Below the pieces are notes generated by a model that saw nothing but the letters and a program-made list of their open reading frames with translations, made no database searches and was not told the DNA's origin. A stretch of 5,101 bases of DNA. Origin: an uncultured Eggerthellaceae bacterium (lineage in GTDB: Bacteria; Actinomycetota; Coriobacteriia; Coriobacteriales; Eggerthellaceae). The first letter of the stretch is position 1, and every line of letters starts with the position of its first letter. The stretch is from contig CAKTVK010000132.1 of the NCBI GenBank assembly GCA_934623455.1, positions 1 through 5,101 of the forward strand, given 5' to 3'. The translations under genes and the position numbers were made by a program. Positions 1 through 5,101 of this stretch are shown here, in pieces.

Positions 1-227
1 TCCCGGGGTTTCGCAGCTGCAGCGGAAGCAGAAGCACTCGCCGCGCCGCCCACCGATGCGCCGGCAACGGCTGCTTCGGGAGCGGCATTCGTACCAGCGC
101 TCGCGCCCGTACCAGCGCCAGCAACCTGCGCGTCTCCCGCTACGCCAGCACCGGCACCTTCACCGGCATCTGCATCTTCGCCCGCCATGCCAACACCTGC
201 ATCTTCGCCCACCGCCTTCGCAGGCTT
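1..227 (-). repeat. Low-complexity Ala/Gly-rich coding tract with a 14-bp direct repeat
   Basis: This part of the permease gene encodes about 75 residues made mostly of Ala and Gly, with interspersed Asp, Glu, Ser, Thr and Val. A 14-base direct repeat (ctgcatcttcgccc on the plus strand) occurs at 170-183 and 197-210, 27 bases apart start to start, which keeps frame and duplicates a Gly-Glu-Asp-Ala unit. The stretch is predicted disordered and would be cytoplasmic or periplasmic depending on topology. The right boundary is approximate, and the left end is outside the window. Confidence 0.7.
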
Positions 228-602
228 CATCGCAAGCGCTTTTTTCAACATGGTGGTAGCGCTATAAACAATAACCGCAGCTGCAGCCGCCATAACGCAC
301 CATCCGGGCGACCACTCCGCCAGAATCACGCCAATCCACGAAGAGCACGCGCCGCCCAAACCCGCGGCAAGGCCCACCTTTAGAACGCACGTTTTGTTGC
401 GGACGTGCGCAATCATGCCCGAAACCGAAGTAGGCACAATAGTCAGCATGGACGTTGCCGTTGCGGCAAGGGCGCTCATGTCGTAAATCAAGCGAAACGC
501 CGGAACCATAACGGTACCGCCGCCGATTCCCAGAAGACCCGAGAGCATTCCCACAATCAAACCCAGAGCAAGCGATGCGGGAACAAGAAACAGCAAATCC
601 AA
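1..602 (-). CDS. TauE/SafE-family membrane permease, N-terminal half (partial, runs off left edge)
   Basis: About 200 residues are visible and the 3' end lies outside the window. I start it at TTG (602-600): an in-frame TAG, the stop of the upstream gene, lies three codons before it, and AGAGG sits 6 bases upstream. The N-terminus carries the family signature GLLGIGGGTVMVPAF (residues 22-36). Further hydrophobic stretches lie near 44-66, 76-95 and 101-119, so the visible part looks like the first four-helix repeat of an eight-helix TauE/SafE protein. Family members move small anions or organosulfur compounds such as sulfite or sulfoacetate across the inner membrane; the substrate here cannot be told. 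From about residue 126 to the edge the protein becomes a low-complexity Ala/Gly stretch with Asp/Glu, instead of a short loop before the second repeat. The gene follows the glycosyltransferase by 9 bases, so the two are probably co-translated. The family call is secure; the role is not. Confidence 0.85.
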   Translation of the reverse strand, partial: MDLLFLVPASLALGLIVGMLSGLLGIGGGTVMVPAFRLIYDMSALAATATSMLTIVPTSVSGMIAHVRNKTCVLKVGLAAGLGGACSSWIGVILAEWSPGWCVMAAAAAVIVYSATTMLKKALAMKPAKAVGEDAGVGMAGEDADAGEGAGAGVAGDAQVAGAGTGASAGTNAAPEAAVAGASVGGAASASASAAAAKPR

Positions 603-608
603 AACGTG

Positions 609-613
609 CCTCT
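609..613 (-). promoter_or_regulatory. Ribosome binding site fixing the TTG start of the permease
   Basis: AGAGG lies 6 bases before the TTG at 602-600 and overlaps the stop codon of the glycosyltransferase gene. No ATG or GTG lies between the in-frame stop and the signature motif at the N-terminus, so this site is the main support for a TTG start and suggests translational coupling. Confidence 0.65.
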
Positions 614-2009
614 AGTCTTCCATGTTCAGGCGGATTTCGCAGGTCAGACCGGGGTCGTAGCTCACTGGCACAAAGCCCCCCGCACCCGTGGAACCTGCAG
701 TTCCTTGCGCGTTGGACCCCCCATTCGTATCCACACCAGAGACGCCCGCCGCGGCAGCTTCCGCTTCTTCGGTTGCCTGGGCAAGGGGCAGCTGGGCACT
801 CAAATCAATGCCGCGACGCAGCGCCGTGGACTGCACCAACATGGTGCGCAGCAACGCATCGTTCTCCATGCGCGCCATAAGCTCTGGCCAAACGTATTGG
901 AACTCGAAGTACTTCGAGCAGTTCGAGGCAGCATACGCATCGGCCTCACGCTTCGCCGCGCTTGCCGCCTTGAAATACGCCCGGTGATCGGGTCGCGCCA
1001 AACTACGCAACCGCGCCGTCCACGAAATGCGACGGCGAACGCCGTGGTCCAAAAACGGACCAGGATACGGATTAAGCGACGCCGGCTTCACCTGCAAAAG
1101 GTCGATTTGCGTGCGGCTGTATTCCAGCTTGCGCATTTCATAGAGCCAGCGATAAATGTCCTGATGAAAGCGCATTCCTTCGCTTGTTGTCTTCGGTGGC
1201 AAATGGCGCACGCACCATTTATTGTCAAACCACAACTCAGAACCGTACATGCGCAAGTTCAGCAAGTAGTCCAAATCTTCGCCGCGCGTAATCCAGGAGT
1301 CGAACGCCAGACGCGAAAATGCCTCTTTATGCAGCGCAAGGCATCCGCCGCAAACGCTGTTCGCACGCGACAGACGCGGGCCTTCCATTGCCGACGTGAT
1401 CCACTCGTTGAAGCGCTTGCTTTGATCCCAAAAACGGTCGTACCAACGCGCTTTTTCGGGTGCCTTGTACGAGCCATTCTTGTCTAGGAAATAGCCTGTT
1501 TTCGCAACAATGGGAATGCCCTTCTTTGTGAGTTTTCCCAGGCCATACACGGCTTTCTTCATGAAATCGGGGTCTTCGATGATCTCGTCATCGTCAACAA
1601 AGACCACCGCATCGAAACCGAAAACAGTGGCAACCACCAAGCCCAAATTGCGAATGGCGCTATACCCTACCAGGCCAATGCCTTCGTTGTACTCGGTCAG
1701 GCCCAGCTGCTCCATGCGCTGATGCACCAATGCCTGCTCGGGCGCGCCAATGACCAGGCTCTGCACGCCCGGGTACTTCGATGCAACCGCCTGCACCTTG
1801 TCAGCCGCCTGCTTTTCCACCGAGCGATCGCTTGCAACCAAAATGATGACGGGAACATTCCCCTGCGCTTTTTCGATTGACTCCAAGCAACGACCCAACT
1901 CGCCCTGCCCCGAAATGGGCGTGGCGTGGTCATATGTTGCCATTAAGCTGGGGTTTTCCTTCTGTCTGCGCGATGCAATATAGGTAGGAATAACGATTAC
2001 CGGATTCAT
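612..2009 (-). CDS. Glycosyltransferase, family 2-like (GT-A fold)
   Basis: This is a 465-residue soluble protein with no signal peptide or membrane helix. It opens with the strand PVIVIPTY (residues 3-10) typical of GT2 enzymes. A hydrophobic strand then ends in the DDD motif (139-141, in VVFVDDDEIIED), which in this fold binds the metal and the nucleotide-sugar diphosphate. RGEDLDYLL (242-250) carries the acidic ED pair expected at the acceptor side, preceded by CGGCLALHKEAF (220-231), and His269 follows in the usual place. An insertion of about 25 residues separates IPTY from the first helix. Residues 310-412 are a helical region I do not recognise; 413-445 are low-complexity Gly/Ala/Ser/Thr, followed by a short strand-like tail. 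An in-frame TAA four codons upstream makes the ATG the earliest start. Donor sugar and acceptor are unknown; an envelope polysaccharide or glycoprotein is a guess. It is followed closely by the permease gene. Confidence 0.88.
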   Translation of the reverse strand: MNPVIVIPTYIASRRQKENPSLMATYDHATPISGQGELGRCLESIEKAQGNVPVIILVASDRSVEKQAADKVQAVASKYPGVQSLVIGAPEQALVHQRMEQLGLTEYNEGIGLVGYSAIRNLGLVVATVFGFDAVVFVDDDEIIEDPDFMKKAVYGLGKLTKKGIPIVAKTGYFLDKNGSYKAPEKARWYDRFWDQSKRFNEWITSAMEGPRLSRANSVCGGCLALHKEAFSRLAFDSWITRGEDLDYLLNLRMYGSELWFDNKWCVRHLPPKTTSEGMRFHQDIYRWLYEMRKLEYSRTQIDLLQVKPASLNPYPGPFLDHGVRRRISWTARLRSLARPDHRAYFKAASAAKREADAYAASNCSKYFEFQYVWPELMARMENDALLRTMLVQSTALRRGIDLSAQLPLAQATEEAEAAAAGVSGVDTNGGSNAQGTAGSTGAGGFVPVSYDPGLTCEIRLNMED

Positions 2010-2012
2010 GTG

Positions 2013-2018
2013 CCCTCT
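2013..2018 (-). promoter_or_regulatory. Ribosome binding site of the glycosyltransferase gene
   Basis: AGAGGG stands just before the ATG at 2009-2007, with about 4 bases between GAGG and the start codon. This is slightly short spacing, but it is the only purine-rich match in the leader, and the in-frame TAA just upstream rules out an earlier start. Confidence 0.6.
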
Positions 2019-2083
2019 TTATGTCTGTACGTACTGCGTTTATGCTGCTTTTGTCTGTGTAACTTGCGAAACCACAAACGATT

Positions 2084-2112
2084 ATTGTAACGCCTATCTG
2101 CCTTTTTTTCGA
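2084..2112 (-). promoter_or_regulatory. Possible sigma-70-type promoter for the glycosyltransferase-permease unit
   Basis: On the coding strand, TCGAAA (2112-2107, four of six matches to TTGACA) and TACAAT (2089-2084, five of six to TATAAT) are separated by 17 bases. The -35 box lies in the last codons of rsgA, next to a run of A residues. Transcription would begin near 2077 and leave a leader of roughly 65-70 bases. The match is modest and no terminator hairpin is seen after rsgA, so read-through from rsgA is equally possible. Confidence 0.3.
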
Positions 2113-3125
2113 CCTTTGATGTGCTTTTGCCAGCGAGCACGCTCTTTGCGGTCGCGCGCCGATTGGCTTTCGTCTCGCAGGAACTTATACGATTTCAAGC
2201 GTTGTGCAGAAACCGAGCCTTGCTCAACTGCCTGCAACACTGCGCAACCCGGCTCGCTTTCGTGCTTGCAATCAGCAAATTTGCACTGCACCGCCAACTG
2301 CTCGATGTCAGGGAACGCCGCGCCAATGCCCTCCTCGGCTTCCCACATGCCCAGACCTCGCACGCCCGGCATGTCCACAATGAAGCCGCCGCCTGGCAAT
2401 GCGATGATTTCGCGCGATACCGTGGTGTGGCGTCCGCGGCGATCGTTTTCGCGCACGGCACCCGTTTCTTGCACGTCGCTTCCAGCTAACGTGTTGACCA
2501 GGCTCGATTTTCCCGCGCCGCTCTTGCCAATAAGCACGGCGGTTGTCCCTGGGGCAATGAGCGCTCGCAGCTGGGAGAAACCGCTGCCATCCACGCACGA
2601 CAACGCAATGACCTGCACCGATTCCCCCGCACAAAGCGCAACATCCTGACAAACGCGCTCAATTTCCTGCTTGTCCTGCGCCATATCGGCCTTCGTGAGC
2701 GCAACCACCACGCGCGCGCCCGTATCGTGCGCCAGCACCAGTTCGCGCTCAAGGCGCTTCCTATTAAGCTCGGAAAGCGGCTGCGCAACAATAATCACTT
2801 CGAAGTTGGCGGCAAGCGTTTGCGAAATGGTACGCTCGGCGGGGTCGCGCCGCACAAACGCATTTCGACGCGGAAGAATCTCCGCAATGATAGCTTTATC
2901 GTGGGTATCGGGCCATACCACCCGCACGTAATCGCCGATTACGGCGCGCATGTCGCTCTCTTTCACCAGCTCAGTCGCATGTTCGCAACGCACCCGCGCA
3001 CCGCCTTCAAGCTGCACCAAGGGAAAGCCGCGATCAAGCTTCACCACGCGGCCACGCGCTTCGGCGGCACCTTCGGCAACGCACTCTGCCCGATTCATCG
3101 TCGCCCGCTCTTCTCCGCCCGCCAT
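2094..3125 (-). CDS. rsgA: Ribosome small-subunit-dependent GTPase RsgA (YjeQ/YloQ)
   Basis: RsgA is a cytoplasmic GTPase that binds the 30S subunit late in assembly, checks the decoding centre and helps release other assembly factors. The 343-residue protein shows the circularly permuted GTPase order: G4 LTKAD (143-147), G5-like SC (176-177), G1 P-loop GKSGAGKS (200-207), G2 GRHTT (231-235) and G3 DMPG (251-254). An N-terminal OB-fold domain spans about 25-88. The C-terminal zinc site is complete (Cys281, Cys286, His288, Cys294), and a strongly basic tail (325-343) fits rRNA contact. Length is near the family norm. The ATG directly follows the stop of the upstream gene (TAGATG) and has TAAGG 8 bases upstream; a second Met at residue 10 is a less well supported alternative start. 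The layout suggests coupling to the upstream gene. Identification is firm. Confidence 0.97.
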   Translation of the reverse strand: MAGGEERATMNRAECVAEGAAEARGRVVKLDRGFPLVQLEGGARVRCEHATELVKESDMRAVIGDYVRVVWPDTHDKAIIAEILPRRNAFVRRDPAERTISQTLAANFEVIIVAQPLSELNRKRLERELVLAHDTGARVVVALTKADMAQDKQEIERVCQDVALCAGESVQVIALSCVDGSGFSQLRALIAPGTTAVLIGKSGAGKSSLVNTLAGSDVQETGAVRENDRRGRHTTVSREIIALPGGGFIVDMPGVRGLGMWEAEEGIGAAFPDIEQLAVQCKFADCKHESEPGCAVLQAVEQGSVSAQRLKSYKFLRDESQSARDRKERARWQKHIKGRKKGR

Positions 3126-3743
3126 CTAGCGCGCCTTATCCGTTATGCGCTTGTGCACGAAAATGATCAAAAGCCCGGCAAGAACGGTGATAACACCGGG
3201 CAAGAACATTGTAATGTCGAAGGGCTCGTTCAACTGCGCGCCCTTTCGGACAATGGAAAGCGAGTCGGCATGGACGTCGCTCAAACCATCATGATCGGCA
3301 CACGCCAAATGATACGTGCCACTCACCTGGACATATGTTCCGCGCACGTTGTATCGACCATACGTATCAATCGTATCTGCCAGAGAATTGGAGACGCAGA
3401 CTTCAATCGAAGAGGGGTTATATTGCTCCGCGGCGCCCTTCTTCAGCGAATAGAGCGTAATCCAACTGCTGTCCGACCCAATGCCGGCACTTCTACGGTC
3501 GCCCACGACCTCGCCCGTTACCACCACCGTAGTGTTGTCGTAAAAAACATCGGCGGTTGCCAATGCTTCAATAGACGTGTCGTACAGAAAAGAGCCATCG
3601 GGAATCTGACGCTCGTCAACGTAATTGTGCGATTCGGAACTGTCGCCTTCTCCTAAGTCTTCCGCCAAGGCGCACACAGGAAACGCCAACGCAAGAGCCA
3701 GCGACATCAAAGCAACTACCAGGTATTTTGCAAGTTTTTCCAA
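3126..3743 (-). CDS. Signal-peptide-bearing, C-terminally anchored protein of unknown function
   Basis: I do not recognise this gene. From the TTG at 3743-3741 it encodes 205 residues. It begins with a textbook signal peptide: basic MEKLAKY, a hydrophobic core (about 8-23) and likely cleavage after Ala-Leu-Ala (25-27). A mature domain of about 150 residues follows, with a hydrophobic segment at about 179-196 and a short basic tail HKRITDKAR. This predicts a protein outside the membrane anchored by one C-terminal helix. The central part (about 71-167) alternates beta-strand-like runs such as TVVVTGEVVGD and GTYVQVSGTYHL, which resemble an OB-fold; that is inference from pattern. Two cysteines (116, 148) could form a disulfide. 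An ATG at 3836, overlapping the trkH stop as TAATG, would add 31 residues and bury the signal peptide; the TTG has AAAGGA 8 bases upstream. It ends directly against rsgA. Confidence 0.75.
   Translation of the reverse strand: MEKLAKYLVVALMSLALALAFPVCALAEDLGEGDSSESHNYVDERQIPDGSFLYDTSIEALATADVFYDNTTVVVTGEVVGDRRSAGIGSDSSWITLYSLKKGAAEQYNPSSIEVCVSNSLADTIDTYGRYNVRGTYVQVSGTYHLACADHDGLSDVHADSLSIVRKGAQLNEPFDITMFLPGVITVLAGLLIIFVHKRITDKAR
3134..3138 (-). promoter_or_regulatory. Ribosome binding site of rsgA, inside the upstream gene
   Basis: TAAGG lies 8 bases before the ATG at 3125-3123, within the final codons of the preceding gene. It favours the first Met over Met10 and places ribosome loading next to the upstream stop codon. 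Confidence 0.5.
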
Positions 3744-3835
3744 ACCTGCAGTCCTTTCCCAACCCCGATTATCTACCGTTATCGTGATTCGATCCACCTC
3801 ACAGTGCCTGCAACGGCCCATCCTTCGCATACCCA
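3744..3835 (-). other. Short gap between trkH and the anchored-protein gene
   Basis: This 92-base stretch is open in the frame of the downstream gene, so it could encode a 31-residue extension containing a Cys-x-x-Cys pair (CRHC). I read it instead as an untranslated spacer. I see no terminator hairpin with a T run. A GATAAT -10-like hexamer is present near the ribosome binding site, but it lacks a good -35 partner. Confidence 0.4.
3752..3757 (-). promoter_or_regulatory. Ribosome binding site supporting a TTG start of the anchored protein
   Basis: AAAGGA, within GGGAAAGGAC, lies 8 bases before the TTG at 3743-3741. With the signal peptide beginning exactly at that codon, it argues for the TTG over the upstream ATG codons at 3836, 3830 and 3821. 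Confidence 0.6.
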
Positions 3836-5101
3836 TTACGCACGAACCCTTCGACGGTGAGGAACAACCGAAACAGCAATCTTTACCACCAAGGCAATCA
3901 GTGTGATGAATTCAAGACGGCCCGCCCACATTTCCAGAATATAGACCATTTCCAACCACGTTGGCATACCTGGCCCAGCAATTCCCACAATTACGCCGCC
4001 GTTACTAGCCATACAAACCGATTCGTAAATGGCCTGCAGTGCGTCATAACCCGCCGCAATACCCGCCAGCGCGCCAATCGTGTACGTCACAGCATACAAC
4101 ATGAAAATCGTCATGGCTTCCTCGGCGTTTTCCGAGGTCAAACGCTGACGCCCCAGGTGATAATAATCCACAATCACGCGCGCGCTATCAGGGGAGAGCG
4201 TTTCCTTCACGCGCACTACAATGGCTTTGAAAATGAAGCCGATACGACTGAGTTTGATACCGCCGGCGGTGCTTCCCGTGCCGCCGCCCACGCCCATGGC
4301 AATAGCCAAAAGCAGGAAGCAGCCCGAGGTGAACACTGTAAGAATCTCGTTCGACGTGACGTTTTGGAAGCCCGTTGTGGTAAACGACGAGATAATCATG
4401 AACAGGCCGCGACGCATCATCGTGGGCAAATTCGAGAAATTCGTGCTTGCTGCCATAGATGCCGCAAACACCGCCACCAGCACCACTAGCCACAAAACCA
4501 TCGTTCTGATTTCCACGTCTTTGAAGAAACTCTTCACGTGGCCATTCCAAACCTCCAGATGAAGCGTGAAGTTGATGGCACCGCACAACATGAGCAGCAT
4601 GAGCACGCATTCAAGAAAGAACGAATGGTAATAATAGATGCTCTCGCTGGTGGGCGCAAAACCGCCCGTCACGAAGCCAGAAAGCGAAATCCAGAACGCA
4701 TGCAGAAGCGCACGCAGCGGTTCCATGCCCAAAAAAATACCCAGAACCGTGATGATCGCCGTGCCAATAAGCACAAACACCAAGGTCACTTTCGTAATAA
4801 GCCGTGCGGTCTGCACAATGTTTGGCACCATATGCTCCGAGCGCGCCTCGGCCGAATACAGACTTGCGCCGCCACCCTTGCCGAAAATGCCCAGCGAAAG
4901 CGCCACTACAATCAAGCCCAAACCGCCCACGAAATGCATAAGGAAGCGGAACATGTTATCGGTGTACGACAAGTGATCCAGGTCGCAGATGATAGACGCA
5001 CCCGTGGTGGTCAGGCCCGATACGGCATCGAAAAGCGCATCGGCATACGAAGCAAAATGCCCCGAATAATACAGGGGAATGGTGGCGATGAACGCCAGCA
5101 C
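3836..5101 (-). CDS. trkH: Trk/Ktr-type potassium transporter membrane subunit, TrkH family (5' end missing)
   Basis: This is the inner-membrane pore subunit of a K+ uptake system, normally gated by a cytoplasmic TrkA/KtrA nucleotide-binding ring that is not seen here. The 421 visible residues contain all four pore-loop repeats: SGLTTTGAS (28-36), SGFVTGGFAP (141-150), SSFTTTGFQ (238-246) and SNGGVIVGI (366-374). The family hallmark GGGTGSTAGGIKLSR (272-286) follows loop three, and AGRLEFIT (393-400) precedes the last helix. Repeated hydrophobic helices fill the intervals. The first visible codon is GTG, but homologues have more sequence before loop one, so it is most likely an internal Val with roughly the first helix or two outside the window. 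The C-terminus is complete, ending in a basic tail (HRRRVRA). The stop TAA overlaps an ATG of the next reading frame (TAATG), consistent with an operon. Confidence 0.95.
   Translation of the reverse strand: MLAFIATIPLYYSGHFASYADALFDAVSGLTTTGASIICDLDHLSYTDNMFRFLMHFVGGLGLIVVALSLGIFGKGGGASLYSAEARSEHMVPNIVQTARLITKVTLVFVLIGTAIITVLGIFLGMEPLRALLHAFWISLSGFVTGGFAPTSESIYYYHSFFLECVLMLLMLCGAINFTLHLEVWNGHVKSFFKDVEIRTMVLWLVVLVAVFAASMAASTNFSNLPTMMRRGLFMIISSFTTTGFQNVTSNEILTVFTSGCFLLLAIAMGVGGGTGSTAGGIKLSRIGFIFKAIVVRVKETLSPDSARVIVDYYHLGRQRLTSENAEEAMTIFMLYAVTYTIGALAGIAAGYDALQAIYESVCMASNGGVIVGIAGPGMPTWLEMVYILEMWAGRLEFITLIALVVKIAVSVVPHRRRVRA

Noticed and set aside
405..1487. Long plus-strand reading frame (360 codons) opposite the glycosyltransferase gene
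   Set aside because: Its translation is rich in Arg, His and Gln with no recognisable domain. It is the antisense shadow of a gene with clear GT2 motifs.
2055..2083. Possible terminator stem between rsgA and the glycosyltransferase (TTTGT paired with ACAAA)
   Set aside because: Only a five-base AT-rich stem around a 19-base loop, with no GC-rich stem and no following T run.
2685..2699. RsgA G4 motif reads LTKAD rather than the textbook NKxD
   Set aside because: Thr in place of Asn is, to my knowledge, found in many RsgA/YloQ proteins; all other GTPase motifs and the zinc ligands are intact, so there is no sign of lost activity.
2727..3656. Plus-strand reading frame of 309 codons across the rsgA/anchored-protein boundary
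   Set aside because: It lies antisense to two supported genes, has His/Arg-rich shadow composition, and shows no domain or good ribosome binding site.
3740..3840. Possible promoter (GATAAT hexamer) before the anchored-protein gene
   Set aside because: No upstream hexamer at 16-18 bases matches the -35 consensus by more than about three of six bases.
1..5101. Mobile element, defence system, CRISPR array or RNA gene
   Set aside because: There are no transposase, integrase, nuclease or toxin motifs, no regularly spaced repeats, and no tRNA or rRNA-like segments. The window is filled by five collinear chromosomal-type genes.

Overview
The window is one unbroken run of five genes, all on the minus strand, read from the right edge to the left: a Trk/Ktr-type potassium transporter subunit (5' end outside the window), a small secreted or membrane-anchored protein of unknown function, the ribosome-assembly GTPase RsgA, a family 2 (GT-A fold) glycosyltransferase, and the first half of a TauE/SafE-family membrane permease that runs off the left edge. 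No RNA gene, insertion sequence, CRISPR array, phage gene or other mobile element is visible. The only gaps between genes are about 92, 84 and 9 bases, so there is no gene-free stretch over 300 bases.

Organism: base composition is moderately GC-rich (mid-50s percent by eye), and the proteins have many Ala, Gly and Glu residues. The gene set is ordinary bacterial housekeeping and envelope content. From the style of the RsgA and TrkH proteins I lean toward an anaerobic actinomycete of the Coriobacteriia (Eggerthella/Slackia-like), but this is a weak inference and nothing in the window is diagnostic.

Layout: trkH, the small protein gene and rsgA are packed closely. The rsgA start codon directly follows the stop codon of the small protein gene (TAGATG), so these are probably co-transcribed. 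An 84-base gap after rsgA holds a plausible but weak promoter. It leads into a second unit in which the glycosyltransferase stop codon overlaps the ribosome binding site of the permease. Two genes seem to start at TTG, each with a well-spaced ribosome binding site: the permease, and the small protein, whose ATG-initiated version would bury a clear signal peptide 31 residues inside the protein.

Function: K+ uptake (TrkH) and 30S maturation (RsgA) are clear. The glycosyltransferase and permease may handle an envelope substrate together, but the substrate is not readable from the sequence. I found no convincing new multi-gene system. The points most worth a second look are the long Ala/Gly-rich, partly acidic insertion in the middle of the permease, a similar low-complexity linker near the C-terminus of the neighbouring glycosyltransferase, and the uncharacterised anchored protein between trkH and rsgA.
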